Assembly (NCBI GenBank): GCA_040119125.1 | Contig: JBEDTR010000001.1 | Coordinates: 328,387 to 392,386, forward strand | Reading direction: 5' to 3' | From: Pacificitalea sp040119125 | Lineage (GTDB): Bacteria > Pseudomonadota > Alphaproteobacteria > Rhodobacterales > Rhodobacteraceae | Length of the DNA: 64,000 bases | Shown here: positions 16,007 to 24,944 of the stretch, piece after piece | Layout: each line of letters starts with the position of its first letter | Numbering within the stretch: the stretch's first letter is position 1 | The notes under the pieces: generated by a model | What the model was told of the DNA's origin: nothing | What the model saw: only the letters and a program-made list of their open reading frames with translations | Database searches by the model: none | Program-made: the position numbers and the translations under genes

Positions 16007-17272
16007 TTGGATCACTTCCTCTATCGCGACGGTGCGCTGCATGCCGAAGACGTGCCCGTGTCCGAAATCGCCGCTGCCGTCGGCACGCCGTTCTACGTCT
16101 ATTCCACCGCCACCCTGATCCGGCATTTTCAGCTGTTTCAGGACGCCCTGTCGGGCCTCGATCACACCATCTGCTTTGCGATGAAATCGCTGTCCAATCA
16201 GGCGGTGCTGAAAACGCTGGCGGATCAGGGCGCCGGGATGGATGTCGTGTCGGGCGGCGAATATGCCCGCGCCGTCGCCGCTGGCGTGCCGGGCGACCGC
16301 ATCGTGTTTTCGGGTGTCGGTAAAACGCGGGAGGAGATGGCGCAGGCGCTGCAAGGCGGCATTCGCCAGTTCAACGTCGAGAGCGAGCCCGAAATGGAAG
16401 CGCTCTCTGCCATCGCCACCGAACTGGGCCGCACCGCGCCCATCACCATCCGCGTCAATCCGGATGTGGATGCGAAGACCCACGCCAAGATCGCCACCGG
16501 AAAATCCGAGAATAAATTCGGCATCCCAATTTCGCGCGCGCGAGAGGTCTACGCCCGCGCCGCCGCTCTGCCGGGGCTGGAGGTCGTCGGCATCGACGTG
16601 CATATCGGCTCCCAGTTGACGGATATCGAGCCGTTCCGCACGGCCTTCACCAAGGTGGCCGACCTGACCCGCGCCCTGCGCGCCGAAGGCCATGACATCC
16701 GCAGGCTCGATCTGGGCGGCGGTCTGGGCATTCCATATGCGCGGGTGAACGAAGCGCCGCCGCTGCCCTTCGACTATGGCGCGATGATCCGCGAGACCGT
16801 GGGCGATCTGGGCTGCGAGATCGAAATCGAACCCGGTCGCCTCATCTCCGGCAATGCCGGTCTGCTGGTCAGCCGGGTGATCTATGTCAAATCGGGCGAA
16901 GATCGGGAATTCCTGATCCTCGACGGGGCCATGAACGACCTGCTGCGCCCCGCCATGTATGATGCGCATCACGACATCGTCCCGGTGGTCGAGCCTGCAC
17001 CGGGGGCGGAAACCAGCGCCTATGATGTGGTCGGCCCGGTTTGCGAATCGGGCGATACCTTTGCCAAGGGGCGGCAATTGCCGCAGCTTGGCGCCGGGGA
17101 TCTGGTCGCGTTCCGCTCGGCCGGGGCATATGGCGCGGTGATGGCCAGCGAATACAACACCCGCCCCCTGATCCCGGAGGTTCTGGTGAAGGGCGATCAA
17201 TTCGCCGTCATCCGCCCCCGTCCGACATTTGACGAAATCATCGCCCGCGATAAACTGCCCGAGTGGTTGTAA
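16007..17272 (+). CDS. lysA: Diaminopimelate decarboxylase
   Basis: A 421-residue PLP enzyme making L-lysine from meso-diaminopimelate. The PLP-binding lysine lies in CFAMKSLSNQAVL, the HIGSQ motif in DVHIGSQLTD, the glycine-rich phosphate site in LDLGGGLGIPY, and the catalytic cysteine in GPVCESGDTF. I use the TTG start at 16007 (protein then begins MDHFLYRDGALHAEDV) because GGGGGAC lies before it and homologues begin there; an earlier TTG at 15971 is possible. In relatives lysA is usually just after argH and a small lipoprotein gene, but here those genes are 31 kb away, suggesting a rearrangement. Confidence 0.95.
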   Translation: MDHFLYRDGALHAEDVPVSEIAAAVGTPFYVYSTATLIRHFQLFQDALSGLDHTICFAMKSLSNQAVLKTLADQGAGMDVVSGGEYARAVAAGVPGDRIVFSGVGKTREEMAQALQGGIRQFNVESEPEMEALSAIATELGRTAPITIRVNPDVDAKTHAKIATGKSENKFGIPISRAREVYARAAALPGLEVVGIDVHIGSQLTDIEPFRTAFTKVADLTRALRAEGHDIRRLDLGGGLGIPYARVNEAPPLPFDYGAMIRETVGDLGCEIEIEPGRLISGNAGLLVSRVIYVKSGEDREFLILDGAMNDLLRPAMYDAHHDIVPVVEPAPGAETSAYDVVGPVCESGDTFAKGRQLPQLGAGDLVAFRSAGAYGAVMASEYNTRPLIPEVLVKGDQFAVIRPRPTFDEIIARDKLPEWL

Positions 17273-17447
17273 GCCGGTTTCACCCCGTCCCGGCAGGGTG
17301 ATCCCGCCCGGTCGCTGGCCGGGACGCGGCCTTGGTGCCGTGCCCGGCTAGGGGCGCCGCGCCGCCGATCGGCGTTTTGCGAACACGCGCGGGGATCGGT
17401 TCAGGGTTGTGGCCGTGGCCATGCCGGGCACACTGCTGGCCGGTGAC

Positions 17448-17491
17448 GACCCGACCGCGACCCGACCCAAGACCCGACCGCGACCCGAGCG
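17448..17491 (+). repeat. Short tandem repeat before TIGR02302
   Basis: A 23-bp unit made of two GACCCGACC half-units occurs twice (17448-17470 and 17471-17491, the second slightly shorter). It lies in the 242-base gap between lysA and the TIGR02302 gene, directly upstream of the latter's ribosome binding site. No function visible. Confidence 0.6.
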
Positions 17492-17514
17492 AAGCCCCAA
17501 CCGGCAGGAGTGGC

Positions 17515-20181
17515 ATGGATCACGAAAACGCCCGCGCATCCGCCCTGAAATCGCTGCTCTGGCCGCTGCGCCTGACCCGTGTGGGATTGGTGGCGGAGCG
17601 GGCGACGCGGGCGTTCTGGCCGCTGTGGTCGGTTCTGCTGGGTGTGGCGGCGCTGCTGTTCTTTGGGCTGCATGACCTTGCCTCTCCGGCGCTGATCCTG
17701 GCCGGCGCCGGGCTGGTCGCGCTAATCTGCGTGGCGCTCGCCATCTGGGGCGCGCGGCGGTTTCACTGGCCCGACCGGTCCGAGGCCGCGGCCCGGCTTG
17801 ACGCCACGCTGCCCGGCAATCCGATCCGTGCGTTGGCCGACACACAGGCCATCGGCGCGGGCGATGCGGCCTCGGTCGTGGTCTGGCACGCCCATGTCAG
17901 GCGCATGGCCGAGCGCGCGGCGCAGGCCCGCCCGGTGCGGCCCGACCTGCGGCTGGCCTCCCGCGATCCCTTCGCTCTGCGCTATGTGGCGCTGACGGCC
18001 TTCATCGCCGCGCTGCTCTTCGGGTCGGTCTGGCGTGTGGCCTCCGTCACCGACAGCTTCTCTGCCGGGCCGGGCGCGGCCATCGCCGCCGGTCCGGCTT
18101 GGGAGGGCTGGATCGAACCGTCCGCCCATACCAACCGGCCCGCGCTCTACCTCAATGATATCACGGCGGAGGCATTCGATGTGCCTGTAGGCAGCCGCAT
18201 CGCGCTCAGGCTCTACGGTCAGCCCGGCGATGTGACCGTGCGCGAAACCCTCTCCGCGTCCGGTCCCATTGCAGAGACCGGCGCCGACCCCTCCGATGCC
18301 ACGCCCGATACCGCCACGCCCGACACCGCCCCACCGGTGACCGACAGCATGGCCCGCAGCTTTGCCGTGGCGCAGGCCGGGCAGTTGACCATCGACGGGC
18401 AAGGCGGGCGCAGCTGGCAGATCGGCGTGATCGACGACGCCGCACCCCGGGTCGATCTCGATGGCCAATTGGATATCGAAGCTTCGGGCCAGATGAGCCA
18501 ACCCTTCGTCGCGATGGACGATTACGGGGTGCAATCGGGTCAGGCGCGGTTTGATCTGGCGCTCGACGCGCTGCCGCGCCGCTACGGCCTGTCCGCCGCG
18601 CCAGAGCCCCGCGACCCCATCACCGTCGATCTGCCGATGCCGATTTCCGGCGCCCGCGACGATTTCCGCGAAACGCTGGTCGAGGATTTCTCGAAACACC
18701 CTTGGGCCGGTTTGCCGGTCCGCTTGCAACTCTTCGTTCTGGATGCAGCGGGGCAGGAGGGCCTGTCCCAGCCGATGCAGATGCGCCTGCCGGGCCGCCG
18801 CTTTTTCGATCCGCTCGCCGCCTCGCTCATTGAAATGCGCCGCGATCTGCTCTGGACCCGCGCCAATGGCCGTCGCGCCGCGCAGGTGATCCGCGCGGTG
18901 ACGTGGCGACCCGATGGCATTATCCGCGACGCCTCCACCTATCTTCAGATCAAGCAGGTGCTGAGCCAGCTTGAATTCGAAAATGACCGCCCCGGTGCCC
19001 TCTCCGCCGAGGCCCGCGACCGCATCGCCGAAGACCTGTGGGAAATCGCCTCCCGCATCGAGGAGGGCGATCTGGCCGATGCGCTGGAACGGCTGCGGCA
19101 GGCCCGCGACAAGCTGTCTGAGGCCATTCGCAACGGCGCCACCGAAGCCGAGATTGCCGATCTGATGCAGGATTACCGGCAGGCTTTGTCGGAATATATG
19201 AACCAGCTTGCCCAGCAACAGCAGCAGAACCCGGACCAGTCGCAGCAGCAGGCCGACAACATGATGGAGATGACCGGCGATCAATTGCAGGAGATGCTCG
19301 ACCAGCTGCAGCAATTGATGGAGGAAGGCCGCACCGCCGAGGCGCAGCAGCTTCTCGAACAGCTTCAGCAGATGATGGAAAACATGCAGGTCGCAGAGGG
19401 CCAGCCCGGTCAGGGGCAGCAAAGCCCCGGCCAGCAGGCGATGGACGACCTTGCCCAGACGCTCCGCGATCAGCAGGGCCTGTCGGATGAGGCCTTCCGC
19501 GATTTGCAGGAGCAGTTCAATCCGGGCCAACAGCCGGGCCAACAACCCGGGCAGCAGGGTCAGCAGCCGGGACAACAGCCGGGTCAGCAACTGGGGCAGG
19601 GTCAGCAACCGGGCCAGCAACCCGGTCAGCAACCGGGCCAACCGGGACAGGGCGACAATTCCCAACCCGGCGCGCCCAGTGCCGAAAGCCTCGCCCAGCG
19701 GCAAAACCAGCTCCGGCAGGAACTCGACCGGCAGTCGCAAAACCTGCCCGGTGCCGGCAGCGAGCCGGGACAGGCCGCGCGTCGTGCGCTCGACGAGGCA
19801 GGCCGCGCCATGGACCGCGCCGAGCGTGACCTGCAGGGCGATGACCTCGCCGGGGCCATCGACAATCAGGCGCAGGCGATGGAAGCCCTGCGCGAAGGCA
19901 TGCGCAACCTTGGCGAGGCCATGGCGCAGGAACAGGGTCAGCAGCAGCCCGGCCAGCAGGGCCAATCGATGGGACAAGCCGACCCCAACGGCCGCCGCGA
20001 TCCCTTGGGCCGCGAAAGCGGCACCGAGGGCGAGCTTGGCTCCGACGAGAACCTGTTGCAGGGCGAAGACGTCTACCGCCGCGCCCGCGACCTGCTCGAC
20101 GAAATCCGCCGCCGCTCCGGTGACCAGCAGCGCCCCGAGGTCGAACTCGACTACCTGCGCCGATTGCTGGACCGCTTCTAA
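17515..20181 (+). CDS. TIGR02302 (DUF4175-type) large membrane protein
   Basis: An 888-residue protein with two or three membrane segments near the N-terminus (about residues 35-85 and 160-185). A periplasmic-looking domain follows (ASGQMSQPFVAMDDYGV, ...FFDPLAASLIEMRRDL), then a very Gln-rich helical region and a Gly-Pro-Gln repeat tract at residues about 670-712. I recognise the TIGR02302/DUF4175 family, conserved next to lysA and ftsEX in alphaproteobacteria; its function is unknown, though location and architecture suggest an envelope role. The start at ATG 17515 has AGGAG five bases upstream. Confidence 0.88.
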   Translation: MDHENARASALKSLLWPLRLTRVGLVAERATRAFWPLWSVLLGVAALLFFGLHDLASPALILAGAGLVALICVALAIWGARRFHWPDRSEAAARLDATLPGNPIRALADTQAIGAGDAASVVVWHAHVRRMAERAAQARPVRPDLRLASRDPFALRYVALTAFIAALLFGSVWRVASVTDSFSAGPGAAIAAGPAWEGWIEPSAHTNRPALYLNDITAEAFDVPVGSRIALRLYGQPGDVTVRETLSASGPIAETGADPSDATPDTATPDTAPPVTDSMARSFAVAQAGQLTIDGQGGRSWQIGVIDDAAPRVDLDGQLDIEASGQMSQPFVAMDDYGVQSGQARFDLALDALPRRYGLSAAPEPRDPITVDLPMPISGARDDFRETLVEDFSKHPWAGLPVRLQLFVLDAAGQEGLSQPMQMRLPGRRFFDPLAASLIEMRRDLLWTRANGRRAAQVIRAVTWRPDGIIRDASTYLQIKQVLSQLEFENDRPGALSAEARDRIAEDLWEIASRIEEGDLADALERLRQARDKLSEAIRNGATEAEIADLMQDYRQALSEYMNQLAQQQQQNPDQSQQQADNMMEMTGDQLQEMLDQLQQLMEEGRTAEAQQLLEQLQQMMENMQVAEGQPGQGQQSPGQQAMDDLAQTLRDQQGLSDEAFRDLQEQFNPGQQPGQQPGQQGQQPGQQPGQQLGQGQQPGQQPGQQPGQPGQGDNSQPGAPSAESLAQRQNQLRQELDRQSQNLPGAGSEPGQAARRALDEAGRAMDRAERDLQGDDLAGAIDNQAQAMEALREGMRNLGEAMAQEQGQQQPGQQGQSMGQADPNGRRDPLGRESGTEGELGSDENLLQGEDVYRRARDLLDEIRRRSGDQQRPEVELDYLRRLLDRF
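19522..19652 (+). repeat. In-frame Pro-Gly-Gln-Gln repeat tract
   Basis: About eleven degenerate 12-bp units reading PGQQ, with some GQQ and LGQG interruptions, inside the TIGR02302 gene. Silent differences between units (ccg/ccc, ggc/ggg/ggt) show the protein sequence is kept while the DNA drifts. Confidence 0.85.
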
Positions 20182-20225
20182 CGGCGGCGCTTTCGTTGGG
20201 AAGGGTTGGCCTCTCGCGGACCTCG

Positions 20226-20255
20226 GAGCGGGCGTCGCAATGAAACGCCCCGCTC
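20226..20255 (+). terminator. Hairpin after TIGR02302, terminator-like
   Basis: GAGCGGGCGT (20226-20235) pairs with ACGCCCCGCTC (20245-20255) with one bulged base, 45 bases after the stop codon. There is no U tract, so Rho-dependent termination or RNA-end protection is equally possible. Confidence 0.4.
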
Positions 20256-20306
20256 ACCTGTCTCGGCGCGCCTCCCGTGCAGGCTCCCGTCATGCCAAGC
20301 GGATCA

Positions 20307-20465
20307 GCCCGCGAACAAGGCGAAGCCGCGCGGGCGAGCGCCTGCCCGTCCCCACGGGTTGGCGCTTTGGGAGGTTGCGCTGACCCCGGAGCGGGGAGGT
20401 AGCGTCACCATAAAGCACACGGCTCAATCGCAGCAGCGCCATCCCACGGGCAGGCTTCCGTTGCA
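20307..20465 (+). repeat. Composite structured intergenic repeat, copy 1 (full)
   Basis: About 160 bases that recur inverted at 38594-38757. The first half (GCCCGCGAACAAGGCGAAG...) contains a hairpin AGCGCC-T-GCCCGT / ACGGGT-T-GGCGCT with loop CCCC; the second half ends in AGCAGCGCCATCCCACGGGC and a GGCTTCCG motif. It lies between the convergent TIGR02302 and zinc-ribbon genes. Confidence 0.75.
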
Positions 20466-20504
20466 CGTCAGCGGTGCGCCGCGTCCTCGCGCGCTGGCGC
20501 GCTG

Positions 20505-20603
20505 CCACCTCTCGCTGACCTCGAAACGGGGTGTAACGCGGCACCCTAAACCACATCGCTCAGCCGCAGCAGCGCCACCCCACGGGCAGGCTCCCGATGC
20601 GGA
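20505..20603 (+). repeat. Composite intergenic repeat, partial second copy
   Basis: The 3' half of the same element is duplicated here: CACCTCTCGCTGACC, then CACCCTAAACCACA and GCAGCAGCGCCACCCCACGG. It is closer in sequence to the copy at 38.6 kb than to its neighbour. The rest of the 448-base gap (20182-20629) shows no gene. Confidence 0.7.
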
Positions 20604-20629
20604 TTGCCTGACCCGGCGCGCCCGCGTCT

Positions 20630-21952
20630 TTATTTCGGGCCGACCATCTGCCGCAGACGGTCGTCCAGCCAGACGCGCCCATCATTGACCGCGTTCACAT
20701 AGGCGACCAGCGGCGCTTCGGCCTGCGGGATCCAACCGGCGATCATCGGCGCGCGGGAATAGGCAAAAAGCGCAAGCCCCGCCGCGATCAGCGCGATGCC
20801 AAATCCCAAACGGAAGCCCTTCTGCCGCCGTTGCCGGACCGCGCGGGCGACACGGGGATCTTGGGTTTCCTTGGCGGCGTTCTGGCCGCTGGCACGCAGG
20901 GTGGAGTTGATCTCCTCGATATCGGGGAGCAAATCGCGCCGGGAGCCGCGCTTATCGCGGAACATGTCTGCGTCGCTATCTGTCGCCTGTGCATCCCCGG
21001 CTGTGGTTTCGAACGCATCGTCAGGCCCGGCAGGGGCGCGTGACGCGACACTGGGGCGATCTTTGTCGTGCAGGGCGGTGGGTGCCGAGGTCGCGTCGGG
21101 GTGGGAAACGGCGTCGCTCTCGGGTCGGTCGCCCCGCGCCGCCGCCGCCGCGCTGCCTGCGATGATCGCAGCTTCGGCAGGGGGCATGCGGTCCGGTTCG
21201 ACATCCCGCTGCTGTGGCGGTGCGTCCACCTCGGGACTGTCGGGACTAACGGGGCGGACCGGCTCGGGGACGGCCTCCGGGCGGGCGACGGACAGGGCGT
21301 CGTCCGTATCCTCCTCGCCTGCGCCCTCATCGTTCACCATGGGGGTGTGATCGGTTGGCGCGGGGGTGGGGCGCGCACGCTCCGGCTCGCTCACGCCCAG
21401 ATCGGGCTGCATTTCCAGACCGCCCGCATCGCGCCGCCGCGCGGCCTGCTCACGCTCGGCCTCCTCGCGCAGCACCTGCAACAGCGATGCGTCGAGCCTG
21501 CGGCGCGGGGGCGTTACCGCCTGCTCGGAAGGGGCTTCGGCGTCAGTCGATGCGGCATCCTCTGCCTCCGTGTCACGCGCGGCATCCGCGTCACCGTCAT
21601 GGGGGATATCTTTCCAGTCGCCGTGTTCCTCATCAGCCGACCCCGGCAGGGCATCCGGCACGGACGGCGCGACCTTGCGCGGGCGCACGCCCCGCGACAC
21701 CTTGATCCGGGAGGAGGCAGGACCGTCCACCGGATCGTGTCGCGGCTCTGGCTCCGTTTGGCTGACGGGGGGCTGATCGGTGCTCGGCTCGGCAATTGCC
21801 TCGGCGCTCGACTCGGGCTCCGGACCTTCGCCCTCGGGATACTGAAACCATGTCCGCCCGCAATTGGAACATTGCACGTCGCGCCCGCCCGGCGGGATCA
21901 GATCGTCACCGACCGCGTATTGTGCCTCGCAATTCGGACAGATCAGCCGCAT
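20630..21952 (-). CDS. Zinc-ribbon (MJ0042-type) membrane protein
   Basis: A 440-residue protein beginning MRLICPNCEAQYAVGDDLIP with a CxxC...CxxC zinc ribbon (Cys5, Cys8, Cys28, Cys31) of the MJ0042 type. A long acidic, Pro/Asp/Ala/Glu-rich segment of low complexity follows (about residues 40-370), then a single membrane segment (LGFGIALIAAGLALFAYSRA) near residue 385 and a short C-terminal domain. The likely topology is cytosolic ribbon and disordered arm with a short periplasmic tail. It is divergent from ftsE, a neighbourhood conserved in relatives. Function unknown; a link with FtsEX or envelope growth is only inferred from position. Confidence 0.85.
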   Translation of the reverse strand: MRLICPNCEAQYAVGDDLIPPGGRDVQCSNCGRTWFQYPEGEGPEPESSAEAIAEPSTDQPPVSQTEPEPRHDPVDGPASSRIKVSRGVRPRKVAPSVPDALPGSADEEHGDWKDIPHDGDADAARDTEAEDAASTDAEAPSEQAVTPPRRRLDASLLQVLREEAEREQAARRRDAGGLEMQPDLGVSEPERARPTPAPTDHTPMVNDEGAGEEDTDDALSVARPEAVPEPVRPVSPDSPEVDAPPQQRDVEPDRMPPAEAAIIAGSAAAAARGDRPESDAVSHPDATSAPTALHDKDRPSVASRAPAGPDDAFETTAGDAQATDSDADMFRDKRGSRRDLLPDIEEINSTLRASGQNAAKETQDPRVARAVRQRRQKGFRLGFGIALIAAGLALFAYSRAPMIAGWIPQAEAPLVAYVNAVNDGRVWLDDRLRQMVGPK

Positions 21953-22200
21953 TTCATTCCCCTCGGATGATCGTCATGCGCCATCCGTTTTGTGCCTGTA
22001 TCCGCCTAAGTCTATCAATCGGCCCATCAATTGCCAGCAAATCCCCCCGTAAGCGGGGCGCCTGATTGCAACCGATCCGGGGGTGGGGCAGAAAAGACAC
22101 CGCAGCCCGGCGCATCCGGCCGTTCACGCCCATCACAAGGCGATTCTCCCGGCGCCGCAGCAACCGACAGGCGCCGGCACAGGCGCGGAGGAGAGCAGAC

Positions 22201-22875
22201 GTGATCGAACTGGAAGCGGCAGGCTATACCTATCGCGGCGGTGAGCCGCTGCTGCGCGAGATGAGCCTGCACCTGCCGCCCGGCTCGTTCCATTTCCTGA
22301 CCGGACCTTCGGGTGCGGGGAAATCGACACTGCTGAAGCTGTGCTATTTCGAACTGCTCCCGACCGAAGGCGATATTCGTATCTTTGGGCGCTCGATCAA
22401 GGGCATGTCGCGCGACGATATCGCCCAGGCCCGCCGCCGCATCGGGGTGGTGCATCAGGATTGCCAATTCCTCGATCATCTGCCGCTGGCGGAAAATGTC
22501 GCCCTGCCGCTGAAGGTCGCGGATAAGGAGCCAGAGCCCGCGAACCTGCTCGAATTGCTCAGCTGGGTCGGGCTGGAACGGCGCGCCGAGGCGCTTCCGC
22601 CGGAATTGTCGGGCGGCGAACGTCAGCGCGCCGCCCTGGCCCGCGCGGTGGTGATGGCGCCGGACCTGATCCTTGCCGATGAGCCGACGGGCAATGTCGA
22701 TTGGGAGATGTCGCTGCGGCTGTTGCAATTGCTGGTGGAGCTGAACCGCATGGGCAAAACCGTGCTGGTCGCGACCCATGACCTGAACTTGATCCGCGCC
22801 GCCAAGAAACAGGTGCCGGCCCGTGTGCTGCGCATCGCCGGGGCGCGGCTGCAATTGGCGGGGGCGGACCTGTGA
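22201..22875 (+). CDS. ftsE: Cell division ATP-binding protein FtsE
   Basis: A 224-residue ABC ATPase that with FtsX forms the complex controlling peptidoglycan hydrolases at the division site. Walker A GPSGAGKS (35-42), signature LSGGERQR (about residues 138-145), Walker B LILADEPTGN and the switch His in ATHDLNLI are intact. The GTG at 22201, with GGAGGAG just before it, is the start; the frame is open upstream but that part is arginine/proline-rich leader. Its stop overlaps the ftsX start by 4 bases (GTGA). Confidence 0.93.
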   Translation: MIELEAAGYTYRGGEPLLREMSLHLPPGSFHFLTGPSGAGKSTLLKLCYFELLPTEGDIRIFGRSIKGMSRDDIAQARRRIGVVHQDCQFLDHLPLAENVALPLKVADKEPEPANLLELLSWVGLERRAEALPPELSGGERQRAALARAVVMAPDLILADEPTGNVDWEMSLRLLQLLVELNRMGKTVLVATHDLNLIRAAKKQVPARVLRIAGARLQLAGADL

Positions 22876-24110
22876 GCAACGGACGCGATAGCGAACACCG
22901 GCACCAGCCCGGCAGCCCGGATGTGGGGTTTGGCGCGGATGCGCCCGGCAGTTCGCCTGCGCAGACCCCCGCCGCGCAGACCTCCCCCACGCAGCCGTCC
23001 GGCACCCCGAATCCGCGTCTGAGCGGCGCCAGCCGTGATCCCGCGTCTCCGTCGCAAACGCAGCCGCCCCGACCCCCGTCGCAAGGGGCGAGCCCCACGA
23101 CCGGCCCCACGACCGGCCCCGCGCCGCGCCGCAGGTCCGCCGCGCCTCAGCCCGCTGCCCCGCGCCGCAATGCGGGCGATCTGGGCCGGTCCGCCGCGCG
23201 TGGGTTGCGCCGGCGGGGCGAGGCGCTCTGGGCGCTGATGCGCGGCGATCCCGGTGCCGACCGGGTGGTGCCCCCCACCGGCGTCACCGCCCGGCTGACC
23301 CAATTGACAGCTGGCGCGATGGCGGTGCTCGCGGTGTTTGCGCTGGCCGTGGCGGTGTCGACCGACCGGATGGCCGACCGCTGGAGCGAGGAACTTGCCC
23401 GCACCGCCACCTTGCGCATCTCCGCGCCCGAAGGTCAGGTTGATGCGCAGGTCGCCGCCGCGCTCACTCTGCTGGGCGAAACCCCCGGCGTTGAAGGCGC
23501 GCGCCGGCTGACCTCGGAGGAGGAGCGCGCGCTGCTGGAGCCGTGGTTCGGCCCCGATCTGCCGGTGGAAACCCTGCCCATCCCCGCGCTGATCGAGATC
23601 ACCACGACCCAAGACGGCATAGACGCGGGCGGCCTGCGCGCGCGACTGGCGGGCGAAGTGCCCGGCGCCATTTTTGACGATCACACCCGCTGGCGCACGC
23701 CGCTGGTCGGCGCGGCGACACGGGTGCGCACGCTGGGGCTGCTGGCGCTGGTGCTGATCGGCACCGCCACCGCCGCGATGGTGGTGCTGGCGGCCAATGC
23801 CGCGCTGGCCGCCAATGCCCGCGTCATCGCCGCGTTGCGATTGGTGGGCGCGCGCGATGTCTATATCGCCCGTGCCTTTGTGCGCCGCTTCACCCGCCGG
23901 GCGCTGTTCGGGGCCGGGATCGGCACTGCCACCGGGATGGTGCTCATCGCGCTGCTGCCCGCCGCCGATGCGGCCACCGGCGTGCTGGGCGGGCTTGGCT
24001 TTGCCGGGGCCGGTTGGCTCTGGCCTCTCATCGTGCCGCCGCTGGCGGCACTCACTGCCTTCTGGGCGACACGGTTCGCGGCGCTGCGCCGCCTGAAGGA
24101 GCTGACCTGA
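22872..24110 (+). CDS. ftsX: Cell division protein FtsX with long N-terminal extension
   Basis: A 412-residue membrane protein, partner of FtsE. The first ~115 residues are Pro/Ser/Thr/Gln/Arg-rich and look disordered and cytosolic. The FtsX core follows: first membrane segment near residue 145 (AMAVLAVFALAVAVS), periplasmic loop (APEGQVDAQVAAALTLL), and three C-terminal membrane segments with the FtsX motif ALRLVGARDVYIARAFVRRF. Usual FtsX length is about 300, so the extension is an extra. GTG start at 22872 is coupled to ftsE. A much later start would drop the extension but has no clear Shine-Dalgarno. Confidence 0.9.
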   Translation: MSNGRDSEHRHQPGSPDVGFGADAPGSSPAQTPAAQTSPTQPSGTPNPRLSGASRDPASPSQTQPPRPPSQGASPTTGPTTGPAPRRRSAAPQPAAPRRNAGDLGRSAARGLRRRGEALWALMRGDPGADRVVPPTGVTARLTQLTAGAMAVLAVFALAVAVSTDRMADRWSEELARTATLRISAPEGQVDAQVAAALTLLGETPGVEGARRLTSEEERALLEPWFGPDLPVETLPIPALIEITTTQDGIDAGGLRARLAGEVPGAIFDDHTRWRTPLVGAATRVRTLGLLALVLIGTATAAMVVLAANAALAANARVIAALRLVGARDVYIARAFVRRFTRRALFGAGIGTATGMVLIALLPAADAATGVLGGLGFAGAGWLWPLIVPPLAALTAFWATRFAALRRLKELT

Positions 24111-24111
24111 A

Positions 24112-24900
24112 ATGGTTTACGCATGGCAATGGCTGCGGTCGCTGGTGTTCAACGTGCAGATGTATCTGGCGATGCTGGTGCTGGGGATCGTATTCGCGCC
24201 GCTGGCCGCGTTTGATCGTAAATACGCGTTCGCCGCGGTGCACAGCTATTGCCGCTATGTGCGGTGGAGCGCCGCCGTCCTGACCGGCCTGCGCAGCGAA
24301 ATCCGCGGAGAGGTGCCGCAGGGCGAGGTTCTGGTCGCGTCGAAACACCAGTCCTTCTTTGACATCATCCTGTTGGTGTCGGTGCTGCCGCGTCCGAAAT
24401 TCATCATGAAGGCCGAACTGCGCCGCGCGCCGGTCCTTGGCTGGTTCGCGCAACGCATCGGCTGCGTGCCGGTTAATCGCGGCAAACGCGCGGCGGCCAT
24501 CCGCGCGATGAAGGAAAGCGTGGCGCAGGGCCGGATCGAGCCGGGGCAATTGGTGATCTACCCCCAAGGCACCCGCGTCGCGGCAGGGGCGGCACTGCCC
24601 TATAAGATCGGTGTTGGTATTCTTTATGAACAACTGGGCCAGACCTGTGTGCCGGCGGCGACCAATGTGGGCGTGTTCTGGCCGCGGCAGGGGGTCTATC
24701 GCAAACCGGGCCTTGCCGTGGTGGAATTTCTCGACCCCGTCGCCCCCGGCCTGCCTGCAGCACAGTTGATGCGCGTGCTGGAACACCGCGTCGAAACCGC
24801 GTCCAACCGCCTGATGGTCGAGGCCGGGTTTGATCCGGCTAAATTGCCCGACCCCGCCGAAGTGCCGGTGGAAACAGCGCCCGGCGAAGTCGGTCGCTGA
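24112..24900 (+). CDS. 1-acyl-sn-glycerol-3-phosphate acyltransferase, PlsC-type
   Basis: A 262-residue LPLAT enzyme expected to acylate lysophosphatidate to phosphatidate at the inner membrane. It has an N-terminal hydrophobic segment, the HX4D catalytic motif (His79...Asp84 in KHQSFFDI), the FIMKAELRRAP block, the VNRG block (CVPVNRGKRA) and the acyl-acceptor motif YPQGTR near residue 148. It starts two bases after the ftsX stop, so it is probably in the ftsEX transcript. The tandem repeat array begins about 45 bases after its stop, and the array's first hairpin with a T4 run (24993-25023) may serve as its terminator. Confidence 0.9.
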   Translation: MVYAWQWLRSLVFNVQMYLAMLVLGIVFAPLAAFDRKYAFAAVHSYCRYVRWSAAVLTGLRSEIRGEVPQGEVLVASKHQSFFDIILLVSVLPRPKFIMKAELRRAPVLGWFAQRIGCVPVNRGKRAAAIRAMKESVAQGRIEPGQLVIYPQGTRVAAGAALPYKIGVGILYEQLGQTCVPAATNVGVFWPRQGVYRKPGLAVVEFLDPVAPGLPAAQLMRVLEHRVETASNRLMVEAGFDPAKLPDPAEVPVETAPGEVGR

Positions 24901-24944
24901 GACGAAGATTTCTGCGCCAGCCCAAGGGAAAACGCATTGTTTTG

